From positions 150,863 to 214,862 of the forward strand of contig CALUTI010000003.1 in the NCBI GenBank assembly GCA_944323695.1: DNA of 64,000 nt, written 5' to 3'. Of the stretch, positions 8,408-16,335 are shown in pieces. Both the position numbers and the translations under genes were made by a program. The DNA is from Candidatus Gastranaerophilales bacterium (GTDB taxonomy: Bacteria > Cyanobacteriota > Vampirovibrionia > Gastranaerophilales > Gastranaerophilaceae). The notes below the pieces were generated by a model. That model saw only the letters and a program-made list of their open reading frames with translations, had not been told where the DNA came from and did not search any database. Position 1 is the first letter of the stretch; each line of letters opens with the position of its first letter.

Positions 8408-9510
8408 ATGATGAATTTTCCGTTTTCATAAATGAGGATATCATCGGCAAAAATTTTGCCGCCGTTTTTCATGTTTTTGATTAAATCCCAGTGAAGTCCG
8501 GAAACATTTTTTCCGCCTGTTTCAGGATATGAAGCGCCAACAGCCATGTGGATTGCGCCGCCGATTTTTTCATCAAACAGAATATTCCCCGTAATCTCCT
8601 GAATCATATCATTTGTGCCGACTGCAATTTCGCCTATGCCGCGGGAGCCTTCATCCATATCAAGCATTGCATGTAAAAATTCTTCACCTTTGTCTGCGGC
8701 AGCTTTTACGACTTTTCCGTTTTCTATCCAAAGGTGAACCCCATGGGCTTCATTACCTCTGTAATTTTGCTGATAATCAAAATAGATTTCGCCATTTATA
8801 CCATCTTCAACGGGAGAGGTAAAAACTTCACCATCAGGATAGTTGTTCAAACCCGAACAGCTAATCCATTTTCTGCCTTCAACATTAAAGGTTATATCTG
8901 TTTTTTCGCCAATTATGTGTAACTTTTTGACTTTATTCAAATAATCTGCCCATTTGGACTGCTTTTCGTCCAATTCTCTTAATTTTGCAACAGGATTTTC
9001 CAAATCCAGATAGCATGATTTGAATAAAAATTCAGAATATTCATCAAAAGACATGCCTGCTTCCTGCGCCAGAGCATGAGTCGGAACATCACAGATAACC
9101 CATTTGGCAGAACCTTCTGCAGAACGCTTCATCAAAAGTTCGGATAATGCTTTTGTAGCCTTACCGCGTCTTGCAAGTTTTTCCAGATTTACACGTTTCA
9201 TGCTTTTGGTATTCAAAGGACTTCCTATAGAAATGAATTTATCAACCCTCTCATATTCTAGTTTGGAAATAGGATCAACATAATCCAATTGCTCATCAGA
9301 TGCGTATTTGATAAACAATTCCGCCATATCGCCAAGCCCTGTTCTAACTAATGGATGTCCGCCGCGTTCCAAAACACGCTTATAAACAGCTCTTACAAGT
9401 TCTTTTGCATAAACGCTTTCGGATCTGATTTCGACCAGATCGCCCTTTTGTACGTCGACAGAATAATCAACAAGGACTTCTGCATATTTATCCCAAACGG
9501 TTTTATTCAT
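8404..9510 (-). CDS. M29 family aminopeptidase (AmpS/AmpT-like)
   Basis: M29 enzymes are dimetal, broad-specificity aminopeptidases of the cytoplasm. At 368 residues this one is slightly shorter than the usual 400. The N-terminal part has the family opening AEVLVDYSVDVQKGDLVEI. The C-terminal domain carries the metal-binding region: FTSPVEDGINGEIYFD, IGEIAVGTNDMI, EKIGGAIHMAVGASYPETGG and the final HWDLI, which together hold the Glu, His, Tyr and Asp ligands. Its start codon overlaps the end of lpxA by eight bases, so the two form one transcription unit with lpxA first. The pairing with lipid A synthesis has no obvious biochemical reason. Confidence 0.88.
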   Translation of the reverse strand: MNKTVWDKYAEVLVDYSVDVQKGDLVEIRSESVYAKELVRAVYKRVLERGGHPLVRTGLGDMAELFIKYASDEQLDYVDPISKLEYERVDKFISIGSPLNTKSMKRVNLEKLARRGKATKALSELLMKRSAEGSAKWVICDVPTHALAQEAGMSFDEYSEFLFKSCYLDLENPVAKLRELDEKQSKWADYLNKVKKLHIIGEKTDITFNVEGRKWISCSGLNNYPDGEVFTSPVEDGINGEIYFDYQQNYRGNEAHGVHLWIENGKVVKAAADKGEEFLHAMLDMDEGSRGIGEIAVGTNDMIQEITGNILFDEKIGGAIHMAVGASYPETGGKNVSGLHWDLIKNMKNGGKIFADDILIYENGKFII

Positions 9511-10318
9511 CTTCGCCGCCTTCTAATGACTGATAGCCATGTTTGTGGGATTTTAACAATACTCCGCGTTTTGAAGTTTGAATAAATTCAATCATTTTTT
9601 CGATATATTCGTTCATCGGAATTTCAGCTTTAATTTTTTCAATAGCCTGAGTTGTATTTAATTCTTCGGAAATAAGAAGTTTGAACGCTTCATTTGTTGC
9701 AGTTCTGATTTCTTGAGGAACTCCGCGGCGTTTCATAGCAATAACATTAAGCCCGCGCGGAACAGGAGGACGCCCTTCACCTTTTGAATACGGTAAAATA
9801 TCCTGACGTGACGCAGAAAATCCTGAAATAATCGCCATATCACCAATTCTAATATTTTGGTGAAATACGCTCATACCGCCCACAAATGCACCAAATCCGA
9901 CATGAACATGACCGCCTAAAGTTACAAGGTTAGCCAAAATAACCTGATCTGCGAGAACACAGTTATGCGCAACATGTGAACCAACCATTAGCAAGCATTT
10001 GTTGCCTATTCTTGTGGTAAAATCACCGCAAGCAGCGCCTCTGTGGATTGTTACGTTTTCTTTTATGATAGTATCGTCGCCGATTACAACTTTTGTTTCT
10101 TCACCTTTATAACCCAAGTCCTGCGGCTCGGAACCTATTGTTGCAAAAGGTGAAATCGTACATCTTTCGCCGATTTCAGCATGTTCAATATAAGCATTTG
10201 CAATAACTCTTGTTTTGCTGCCGATTTTTACATTTTCGCCAATAACTACATACGGTCCGATAATTGCATCTTCCGCAATCTGTGCTGACGGGTGAATAAC
10301 TGCTGTCTTGTCTATCAT
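9503..10318 (-). CDS. lpxA: Acyl-ACP--UDP-N-acetylglucosamine O-acyltransferase
   Basis: LpxA performs the first step of lipid A synthesis. The 271 residues form the hexapeptide-repeat beta-helix (IGPYVVIGENVKIGS, ISPFATIGSEPQDLGY) followed by a helical C-terminal domain. The catalytic His is in GSHVAHNCVLADQ, and the diagnostic GSEPQDLGYKGEETKV segment separates LpxA from LpxD. It lies apart from lpxD-lpxC-fabZ, on the other strand, and heads a two-gene unit with the M29 aminopeptidase. The ribosome site AAGAGAGGTAATT precedes the ATG. The final residues EGGEDE are acidic and overlap the next gene. Confidence 0.93.
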   Translation of the reverse strand: MIDKTAVIHPSAQIAEDAIIGPYVVIGENVKIGSKTRVIANAYIEHAEIGERCTISPFATIGSEPQDLGYKGEETKVVIGDDTIIKENVTIHRGAACGDFTTRIGNKCLLMVGSHVAHNCVLADQVILANLVTLGGHVHVGFGAFVGGMSVFHQNIRIGDMAIISGFSASRQDILPYSKGEGRPPVPRGLNVIAMKRRGVPQEIRTATNEAFKLLISEELNTTQAIEKIKAEIPMNEYIEKMIEFIQTSKRGVLLKSHKHGYQSLEGGEDE

Positions 10319-10339
10319 AATTACCTCTCTTCTGTACTA

Positions 10340-10424
10340 ACCTCCCCTCGCCCCTTGAGGGAGAGGGATGAACACTTGACGAACTTGTGAGTCTTAGTGT
10401 TCAGGGTGAGGGGTTGCCCTCAAC
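10340..10424. repeat. Interspersed palindromic repeat (CCCTCACCC family)
   Basis: The ends CCCCTCGCCC and GGGTGAGGGG are near-complementary, and an inner pair GAACACT/AGTGTTC folds within them. The stretch is much richer in GC than its flanks. Related GC-rich segments occur inside coding sequences at 31526-31562 and flanking the insertion in ispE (37899, 38292). It lies just upstream of lpxA. Confidence 0.6.
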
Positions 10425-10547
10425 ATAATTATATTATAAATTCCCCGCTGTCTCAATATTTTAATATTATCTTAATCTCACCTTACAAACTTTTAATTTA
10501 ATATTTTTGTCATAAAATAGTAATATAACATTTAAGAAGGGGAAAAT

Positions 10548-11495
10548 ATGGCTAAGAATAGAATAGGAATTGATGTTGGCGGAACTAATGTTAAAATTGC
10601 TTTAGTAGATGATAAGGGAAGTATTTTATATTCAAACTCTGTTCCCACGAGGGCTGAAATGGGTTACGAATATACAGTAAATAATATCAAGCAGGCTATC
10701 AAAGATTTGATTACAGAGACAAAAGTTTCACATATTGAAGGAATCGGCTTTGATTTTCCGGGACAAATAGATTATAAAAACGGAATAGTAAGACTTGCCC
10801 CGAATATTCCCGGCTGGGTTAATATTCCGATTGCCCAAATTATTGAAGATGAATTCAAAATCCCGACAAGAATTGATAACGACGTTCACTGCGCGGCACT
10901 TGGTGAATTGAACTTTGGTGCAGGAAAAGGCTGTGAAAACTTTATCTGCATGACAGTCGGAACAGGTATCGGCTCAGGCATTGTTATTAACGGAAAATTA
11001 GTGCGCGGAGCCTCTAATGCTGCCGGTGAACTCGGTCATATTAAATTACAAATGCATGAAGGTCCACTATGCGGATGCGGAGATTACGGATGTCTGGAGG
11101 CTTTTGCATCAGGGCCGTCAATAGTTGCAATGGCAGAAGAATACATTAAAGGCGGCAAATCAACCAAATTCCGTGAAATGGCAAATAGGGGAGAAATCAC
11201 ACCGTTTGTTGTTGCAGAAGCAGCAAAACAGGGCGATCCGGTTGCAAGAAGAATTTTCACACGTGTCGGTGAATATATAGGATTTGGACTTTCAAGTGTT
11301 GTAAACCTCTTAAACCCTGAAAAAATCATTATCGGCGGAGGGGTTGCCGATGCAGGCGATATTTTACTTGATCCGATTAGAGAAACAATTAAAAAACGCT
11401 CTATGGTTGTTGCGGGTTCTGCAGTTGAGGTTGTTCCGGCGAAATTAGGCAACACCGCAGGCGTTATAGGCGCAAGTTTATTAATTGAAAGCTAA
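10548..11495 (+). CDS. glk: ROK family glucokinase
   Basis: This cytoplasmic kinase phosphorylates glucose with ATP. The 315-residue protein has the ATP-binding motif GIDVGGTNVKIALVD at the start. The sugar-binding/catalytic region is APNIPGWVNIPI with DNDVHCAALGE (catalytic Asp), then GTGIGSGIV and the ROK signature GELGHIKL. The zinc-binding CGCGDYGCLEAFASG is complete. The start has AAGAAGGGGAAAAT upstream. It stands alone and ends at a bidirectional terminator. Specificity for glucose rather than another hexose or N-acetyl sugar is inferred from family resemblance. Confidence 0.9.
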   Translation: MAKNRIGIDVGGTNVKIALVDDKGSILYSNSVPTRAEMGYEYTVNNIKQAIKDLITETKVSHIEGIGFDFPGQIDYKNGIVRLAPNIPGWVNIPIAQIIEDEFKIPTRIDNDVHCAALGELNFGAGKGCENFICMTVGTGIGSGIVINGKLVRGASNAAGELGHIKLQMHEGPLCGCGDYGCLEAFASGPSIVAMAEEYIKGGKSTKFREMANRGEITPFVVAEAAKQGDPVARRIFTRVGEYIGFGLSSVVNLLNPEKIIIGGGVADAGDILLDPIRETIKKRSMVVAGSAVEVVPAKLGNTAGVIGASLLIES

Positions 11496-11499
11496 AAAA

Positions 11500-11534
11500 T
11501 AAAAGAGCGCGATACACTGTACCGCACTCTTTTT
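11500..11534. terminator. Bidirectional intrinsic terminator after glk
   Basis: The arms AAAAGAGCGCG and CGCACTCTTTTTT form an imperfect hairpin. T tracts follow on both strands (TTTTTT on +, TTTTATTTTTT on -), so it can end glk and anything coming from the Hsp20 side. Confidence 0.7.
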
Positions 11535-11536
11535 TC

Positions 11537-11698
11537 GGTTGTTAGGGAATCATGCTGTCCCTGAACCGACGGTGTCATTATAAGCTGCCTGTTGAAGGAT
11601 TCCCGCGCTCCTGCATAGAATCGGAGATCCGGCAAAGCAGCCGCCGCGCTTTATTGCATGTCCCAGCAAATCCGGGATTGATTCGGACCGGACACCGT
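11537..11698. ncRNA. GC-rich, highly foldable intergenic stretch: candidate structured RNA
   Basis: Between the glk terminator and the end of hsp20 lies a stretch clearly richer in GC than its surroundings, with no plausible gene. A perfect 8-bp closing pair, ACGGTGTC (11569-11576) and GACACCGT (11691-11698), encloses a nested arm: GCTGCC (11584), GGAT (11597) and CTCC (11608) pair with GGAG (11623), ATCC (11627) and GGCA..GC (11631). A separate hairpin, AGGGA/TCCCT, sits at about 11544-11562. The strand is unclear: no strong promoter is seen, but the terminator at 11500 would serve a minus-strand RNA. I could not match it to 6S, SRP or a riboswitch. Confidence 0.4.
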
Positions 11699-11699
11699 T

Positions 11700-12179
11700 T
11701 TAGTCTTGTATTTCTATTTTTTGAGGTTTATACTCCTGTGCATTTTGTTTAGGCACGGTTATTTTTAATACCCCGTCTTTATATTTGGCTGTTGCTTCCG
11801 AAGCTTTTACAGGCTGATCAAAAGATATTGTTCGTTGATATTTACCGTAACGAAATTCACTTGTATGATAGCGTGCATTCTTTTCGGCTTCTTCTTTTTC
11901 TTCCTTTTCTTCCTGAATTTCGGCGGTAATTGTCATGAAATCATTATCAATTTCAATTTCTATATCGTCTTTTTTTATTCCGGGAAGCTGGACTTTTACT
12001 TTGTAGTCGTCTTTATTTTGCTTAACCTCTATTGCAGGTCTCCATATGGATGTCTTTTTTATATTTAAAGGATTTGCAAAATGATTGGTTAAAAGCGTAT
12101 CTCTTAAAAAATTATTCAATTCCTGATGAATACTGTCAAAATAAAGCTCCGGCTCTCTTATTATCAAATCGTGTTTCAT
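11700..12179 (-). CDS. Hsp20/alpha-crystallin family small heat-shock protein
   Basis: Small heat-shock proteins hold unfolded proteins in the cytoplasm as large oligomers. The 159-residue product has a short N-terminal arm, then an alpha-crystallin domain (about residues 45-140) with VKVQLPGIKKDDIEIEIDN. The conserved core appears as YKDGVLKITVPK. An unusually acidic/Glu-Lys loop, EIQEEKEEKEEAEKNA, sits in the middle of the domain. I start at 12179 because AAAGGAG lies just upstream. An earlier in-frame ATG at 12227 would add 16 residues that read through the ribosome site. No CIRCE-like operator is visible. Confidence 0.88.
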   Translation of the reverse strand: MKHDLIIREPELYFDSIHQELNNFLRDTLLTNHFANPLNIKKTSIWRPAIEVKQNKDDYKVKVQLPGIKKDDIEIEIDNDFMTITAEIQEEKEEKEEAEKNARYHTSEFRYGKYQRTISFDQPVKASEATAKYKDGVLKITVPKQNAQEYKPQKIEIQD

Positions 12180-12321
12180 GGAAACTCCTTTCATAATCAA
12201 GATAAACTTTTTTTCAGCGTGTTTCATTCTCTTATCGGTTAATAATTCATTTTTAAATTATACACTTTTGATTAATAGAATTAATTTATCCTTGTTGAAT
12301 AATTAATTCAGGAGGCTTGAT

Positions 12322-13347
12322 ATGTCAATAAAAATGCTTGTTTTTGAATATAGAGAAACTGAACGTGATTTCTTCGGACAAAATAAATTCAATAATTACG
12401 ATATAAAATTCTTTGACTTTAGTCTTAATGAAGAAACTATCAATGAAATATCAGAAGAAGACAAAAATCAAACGTCTATAATAAGTGTTTTTATTAATTC
12501 AACACTCACAAAAGAAATTATTGACCAGTTTAAAAACTTGCGAGTAATTGCAACACGATCAACTGGTTATGATAATATTAACAAAAAAGCCTGTGTGCAA
12601 AGAAATATTGCACTTTTAAACGTCCAAAATTACGGCGAAACAGCCGTTGCGGAATTTACAATGGGACTGATTATAGGAGTTGTAAGGAATATATTCAACT
12701 CTGTTATAAGCGTAAAAAATAATAACTATATGGGAACCTCTTTTGTAGGAAGGGATTTGGAAAAACTAACACTTGGTGTTGTAGGAACCGGTGCAATCGG
12801 AGCGGCAGTTTGCAGGCTCGCTCATGCTTTCGGGATGAAAATTCTTGCGTATGATCTGGTTGAAAAAACAGAATTAGAAGAAAAATACAATGTAAATTTT
12901 ACAACCCTTGATTTTTTAATAAGAAATTCCGATATAATAACGTTACATGTGCCTTATACGGGCAACAATTATCACATGTTTTCAAAACATGAATTTGATT
13001 TAATGAAACCGAATTCGTATTTTATAAATGTTGCACGCGGAGAGCTTGTTGAAACATGTTACTTGAAAGAAAATCTCGAAAACGGAAAAATCCTTGCGGC
13101 AGCTTTGGATGTTGTGGCTTGTAATTATAATGCAGCATGCGAAAAACTTTCTAATAATATGGAAAAATCATCACTTCAATGTCTGCAAAATTCTAAAACC
13201 ATTCAGGAATTAATTCAGATGCCCAATGTTTTTGTAACACCGCACATTGCGTATGAATCTCAAGACGCCATTGATTTCATACTAACCAAAACTTTTGACG
13301 GGATTTCGGATTTTATCAACGGCGGAAGCAAAAACAGAGTGTTTTAG
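12322..13347 (+). CDS. D-isomer specific 2-hydroxyacid dehydrogenase, D-lactate dehydrogenase-like
   Basis: The family reduces 2-keto acids with NADH; the closest reading is fermentative D-lactate dehydrogenase. The protein has 341 residues. The NAD-binding fold is GVVGTGAIGAAVCRLAHAFG (about 152-171), then DIITLHVPYTGNN, NVARGELVET with the catalytic Arg, and the catalytic His in FVTPHIAYES. A ribosome site CAGGAGGCTTGAT precedes the ATG. A segment around residues 270-295 (CNYNAACEKLSNN and following) is longer than in typical LdhA. Lactate is the likely but unproven substrate; other members act on phosphoglycerate or hydroxyisocaproate. Confidence 0.85.
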   Translation: MSIKMLVFEYRETERDFFGQNKFNNYDIKFFDFSLNEETINEISEEDKNQTSIISVFINSTLTKEIIDQFKNLRVIATRSTGYDNINKKACVQRNIALLNVQNYGETAVAEFTMGLIIGVVRNIFNSVISVKNNNYMGTSFVGRDLEKLTLGVVGTGAIGAAVCRLAHAFGMKILAYDLVEKTELEEKYNVNFTTLDFLIRNSDIITLHVPYTGNNYHMFSKHEFDLMKPNSYFINVARGELVETCYLKENLENGKILAAALDVVACNYNAACEKLSNNMEKSSLQCLQNSKTIQELIQMPNVFVTPHIAYESQDAIDFILTKTFDGISDFINGGSKNRVF

Positions 13348-13399
13348 ATAAAATTTGTTAAAATTTTGCCTATAATGCATAATATTTTATAATTAAAGA

Positions 13400-14728
13400 A
13401 TGAAAATAGGATTTATACCAATAGATAATCGTCCTGTATGCTATACTTTGCCCAAACAAATTGCGGCAATTGACAACAGCATTGAACTTTTTCTGCCTGA
13501 TAGAAGCCTGCTTGGGGATTTGACCAAATATGTCGATACAGAAAAACTTTTTGAATGGCTGGAAAATCTTCCAAACCTTGATGCAATAATAATTTCCCTT
13601 GATACACTTGCATACGGCGGCTTGATATCTTCAAGAAGATGCCCCGACACCTTTGAAGAGGTTAAAACAAAAATTCAAAAGTTATACGAAATTCTTTCGG
13701 GTAAAAACACTGCAATCTATGCGTTTTCAAGTATTATGAGGATTTCAAATAACAATATTAATGAGGAAGAAAAAGAATACTGGTCAAAATGGGGCAAAAA
13801 AATATTTAACTATTCCTACTGTATGGATAAATACGGCACAATATGCAAAAAAGAAGTACCCGATGAAATTCTTGAGGATTATCTGAAAACCAGAAAAAGA
13901 AATTTTGAAATAAATAAGATTTACCTTGACTGGCAAAAACAAGGATTTTTTAAAACTCTTGTATTTTCTAAAGATGACTGCGCGGAATACGGGTTTAATG
14001 TTCAGGAAGCTAAAGCCCTTGAAGCGCTTGGAGGTTTTGTAAAAACAGGCGCTGATGAAATTCCGCTGACACTTTTTGCACAGGCAATTAAAGGTAATGT
14101 AAAAATTGCACCGGTATTTTTGGAGCCAGATTACAAAAATCTTATATCAAATTATGAAGACATTTCTGTTGAAAACAGCGTCAAGGGACAAATTCAACTT
14201 TCCGGATGCGAGGTCTCCGACATACAAAATGCGGATATTTTGCTGTATGTCAATAACTTTAAAGAGCATCAGGGGGAAATTGTTATGAAAACGGCTACAG
14301 AACCATTTAACGGCACCTGGGAAACGCCTGACAAGCCTTATATGATTGCTGATGTGCGTTTTGCAAACGGAAGTGACAACAAATTTGTTGAAACATTATT
14401 CAAATGCGATTTTGATAATAATTTTTACGGCTATTCCGCCTGGAATACCACGGCTAACAGCCTTGGAAGTCTTATTTGTGCCGCCAAAATTAAATTTCTG
14501 GCTCAAAAATATAATGACACTGCTTTTAAAAAACTGGAAATCATAAGATTCCTTGACGATTGGGCGTATCAGGCAAATGTCCGGCAGCAAAAACCCGATA
14601 ACACGTCAATTAAAGACAAAATGTCAGAATTTGAAAAAATTGTATTTGATAAAATCGGATTACAGACCGAAGTAGAATATAAATTCCCTTGGAACAGGTT
14701 ATTTGAGGTGGAAGTTGAGCTTAATTGA
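13400..14728 (+). CDS. DUF4127 family protein
   Basis: The start MKIGFIPIDNRPVCY, the following LPDRSLLGDLTKY and the segment SLDTLAYGGLISSR are characteristic of DUF4127 proteins. These are large cytoplasmic proteins of unknown function found in Firmicutes and some other phyla. The 442 residues match family size. No membrane segment is visible. The ATG follows TAATTAAAGA, a weak ribosome site, 53 bases after the dehydrogenase. The mntP gene overlaps its end, suggesting a shared transcript with possible coupling. I infer no function from this context. Confidence 0.8.
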   Translation: MKIGFIPIDNRPVCYTLPKQIAAIDNSIELFLPDRSLLGDLTKYVDTEKLFEWLENLPNLDAIIISLDTLAYGGLISSRRCPDTFEEVKTKIQKLYEILSGKNTAIYAFSSIMRISNNNINEEEKEYWSKWGKKIFNYSYCMDKYGTICKKEVPDEILEDYLKTRKRNFEINKIYLDWQKQGFFKTLVFSKDDCAEYGFNVQEAKALEALGGFVKTGADEIPLTLFAQAIKGNVKIAPVFLEPDYKNLISNYEDISVENSVKGQIQLSGCEVSDIQNADILLYVNNFKEHQGEIVMKTATEPFNGTWETPDKPYMIADVRFANGSDNKFVETLFKCDFDNNFYGYSAWNTTANSLGSLICAAKIKFLAQKYNDTAFKKLEIIRFLDDWAYQANVRQQKPDNTSIKDKMSEFEKIVFDKIGLQTEVEYKFPWNRLFEVEVELN

Positions 14729-15257
14729 TATAATTTTACTTGCAATAGCACTTGGTATAGATTGTTTGATTGTCTCCTTTTCACAAGGGCTTATATTTTA
14801 TAAAAAAAGAACAATAAATTCGCTTAGGCTTGCCCTTACAATGGGACTATTTCAGGGATTTATGCCTTGTGTAGGTTATATTGGCGCTGATTATATTTAC
14901 AATATTGTCGCACCGTTTAGCAAATGGCTGGTTTTTGCCATATTTTTTGTGCTGGGCGTCAAATTTATTCTCGAAGCCTTTCAGCCAGATAAGGAAGAAA
15001 TTTGCTGTATAGGATTTAGATGTTTGATAAGTTTAGGTATTGCAACAAGTATTGATGCTCTTGTTGCAGGTGCAAGCCTTAATTTTTCAAGAACACCATT
15101 ACTTTTTGCAGCCCTATTAATAGGAATTGCATCATTTATTATGTCTTTAAGCGGTTTTTGGTCCGGTAATTTCCTTAAAAAATTCCCGAAAAAATACCTT
15201 GAAATCACGGGCGGAATAATTTTAATTTTTCTTGCCGTAAAATCAGTTATTTCCTGA
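14715..15257 (+). CDS. mntP: MntP-type manganese efflux pump
   Basis: MntP exports manganese across the inner membrane. The 180 residues form six hydrophobic segments as two related halves. Each half carries the conserved acidic start: IALGIDCLIVSFSQG in the first and GIATSIDALVAGASL in the second. I start at TTG 14715 because GAGGTGG lies four bases upstream; another TTG at 14703 lacks one. The start lies inside the end of the DUF4127 gene. No manganese riboswitch of the yybP-ykoY type is visible upstream, as expected for an overlapping gene. Confidence 0.85.
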   Translation: MSLIDIILLAIALGIDCLIVSFSQGLIFYKKRTINSLRLALTMGLFQGFMPCVGYIGADYIYNIVAPFSKWLVFAIFFVLGVKFILEAFQPDKEEICCIGFRCLISLGIATSIDALVAGASLNFSRTPLLFAALLIGIASFIMSLSGFWSGNFLKKFPKKYLEITGGIILIFLAVKSVIS

Positions 15258-15484
15258 TTTTTGGCATGCCTGCATGCCCAAAACTCAGTAATATTACTAA
15301 ATTATTTACATTTCTTAATAAAGTTTTAACCCATGTAAAACCATGTCCCGACATGGGTTTTCATGGTTTAAAATCTTGAGAGCATGATATAGCTTTATTT
15401 ATCATGTGATTGACACCTCAAAAACCCCTATGCAAAGGCGTCTAAGGCAGTTGTTACAATTCTTCATAACAACATGTTTGCCCC
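15258..15484. other. Gene-free stretch with two palindromes
   Basis: This stretch follows mntP and has no plausible gene. It holds a near-perfect palindrome around GGCATGCCTGCATGCC (15263) and a hairpin ACCCATGT/ACATGGGT (15329-15358) followed by TTTTC, which could be a weak terminator for mntP. Nothing else is recognised. Confidence 0.5.
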
Positions 15485-15512
15485 TTGAAAAATAATACTT
15501 ATTCCCTATAAT
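15485..15512 (+). promoter_or_regulatory. Sigma-70 type promoter of the small Cys-rich protein gene
   Basis: TTGAAA (15485-15490) and TATAAT (15507-15512) are separated by 16 bases. The expected transcription start near 15519 leaves a leader of about 109 bases before the gene at 15628. Confidence 0.7.
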
Positions 15513-15518
15513 GTTAGT

Positions 15519-15627
15519 ATAAACAGGTCGGAGATAGTTGATACAAGCGACCTCAGGGGTGGGGTAAAGGCAGCTTTGCTGTCTATATCACGCATGTGTG
15601 AGTAGATGAATTTGGAGATTATATAAA
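15519..15627 (+). promoter_or_regulatory. Structured 5' leader, candidate cis-regulatory RNA
   Basis: The leader contains AGGTCG pairing with CGACCT (from about 15526), then a G-rich run GGGGTGGGG, then a compact hairpin GGCAGC-TTT-GCTGTC (about 15568). The ribosome site TTTGGAGAT follows. No T-rich terminator lies between the hairpins and the gene, so any control would act on translation. I do not recognise a known riboswitch class. Confidence 0.35.
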
Positions 15628-15849
15628 TTGTTTAGAAGTAGAGATATGGGTAGAGCAGTTGCCGTTAGAAGATGGACACCAACCGCTCTTGAATGTTATA
15701 AAAGAGGCTGTAACTGTGAGGGATGTTTTTACAAAGATTTCTTTAGCGGGTCTTCACAAAAATGTCAAATGAAAGCATCAGTATTGGAATTGGTCAGAGT
15801 AATCGGCACACCGAATGTTGAATTACCGCAATTTATTATAGAAGATTAG
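15628..15849 (+). CDS. Small Cys-rich conserved-looking protein, 73 residues
   Basis: The protein starts at TTG 15628 or at the ATG 15646. It contains a compact Cys cluster CYKRGCNCEGCFYKDFF followed by KCQMKASVLELVRVIGTP, five Cys within about 30 residues. That suggests a zinc or iron-sulphur binding element ahead of a short helix. The N-terminus is basic (MGRAVAVRRWTPTALE), which would suit nucleic-acid binding. It has its own promoter and a long structured leader, and hpf follows 71 bases later with a separate promoter. I do not recognise the family. Confidence 0.6.
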   Translation: MFRSRDMGRAVAVRRWTPTALECYKRGCNCEGCFYKDFFSGSSQKCQMKASVLELVRVIGTPNVELPQFIIED

Positions 15850-15878
15850 TTTATTACCCCCTTTAAAAAATCCGTGAA

Positions 15879-15906
15879 TTGTGTTATACTGCTATGGCAG
15901 TATAAT
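15879..15906 (+). promoter_or_regulatory. hpf promoter with a palindromic operator in the spacer
   Basis: A candidate -35 TTGTGT (15879-15884) and a perfect -10 TATAAT (15901-15906) are 16 bases apart. The spacer is almost filled by the inverted repeat TATACTGC-TATG-GCAGTATA (15885-15904), which runs into the -10. A protein bound there would control hpf, as expected for a growth-phase-dependent gene. Confidence 0.5.
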
Positions 15907-15920
15907 AATGGAGGTTTTAA

Positions 15921-16289
15921 ATGCACATTTACGTAAACGGAAGAAACATCGAAATTACTGACGCTATTAAGGCTTATGTAAAAGAAAAAATGGGTAAGGT
16001 TGCAGCACACTACGATCAAATTCAAGGAATTGACGTTGTTTTATCTGTAATCAAAAATCCTTCAGCATCAGGAAAGCATGTTGCAGAAGTTTCTTGCAAA
16101 ATGGCTTCCGGCGTAATCCGCTGTGAAGAAGCTGCTGAATCTATGTATGCAAGTATTGATTTATTGGCTGATAAATTGGCAAGACAAATTGAAAAATATA
16201 AAGGCAAAACTCTCACTCCGGGCAAAGAATCAATAAGAACTGATTCCGTTGAAGAAGAAGAAAAATCCGAAGAAGAAGTTGTTGAATAA
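15921..16289 (+). CDS. hpf: Ribosome hibernation promoting factor, short form
   Basis: HPF/RaiA proteins bind the 30S decoding site in stationary phase and silence or dimerise ribosomes. The 122 residues contain the whole N-terminal S30AE domain (MHIYVNGRNIEITDAIKAYV onward; GKHVAEVSCKM, SMYASIDLLADKLARQIEKYK). They then end in an acidic tail (VEEEEKSEEEVVE) instead of the dimerisation domain of long HPF. The ATG follows AATGGAGGTTTTAA. A palindrome sits inside the promoter spacer, and a strong terminator follows the stop. Confidence 0.9.
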   Translation: MHIYVNGRNIEITDAIKAYVKEKMGKVAAHYDQIQGIDVVLSVIKNPSASGKHVAEVSCKMASGVIRCEEAAESMYASIDLLADKLARQIEKYKGKTLTPGKESIRTDSVEEEEKSEEEVVE

Positions 16290-16292
16290 ATA

Positions 16293-16319
16293 AAAAAGAG
16301 CCCATAAGGGCTCTTTTTT
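16293..16319 (+). terminator. Intrinsic terminator after hpf
   Basis: The arms AAAAAGAGCCC and GGGCTCTTTTT enclose ATAA, and a T run follows. It can also work from the opposite strand for the pseudopilin gene. Confidence 0.9.
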
Positions 16320-16335
16320 ATCGCAGTTACAAATA

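Noticed and set aside
11537..11698. Cobalamin riboswitch or 6S/SRP RNA
   Set aside because: Fragments such as AGGGAA, GCTGCC and TCCCTGAACCGA recall those families, but the order and required core motifs do not fit and no B12 gene follows. It is left as an unassigned candidate RNA.
11552..11752. A 66-codon frame in the GC-rich gap
   Set aside because: No ribosome site, no family resemblance, and the stretch is better explained as structured RNA or non-coding DNA overlapping the hsp20 end.
15258..15300. GGCATGC palindrome as a terminator of mntP
   Set aside because: The stem is not followed by a T run on either strand. The ACCCATGT/ACATGGGT hairpin further on is a slightly better, still weak candidate.
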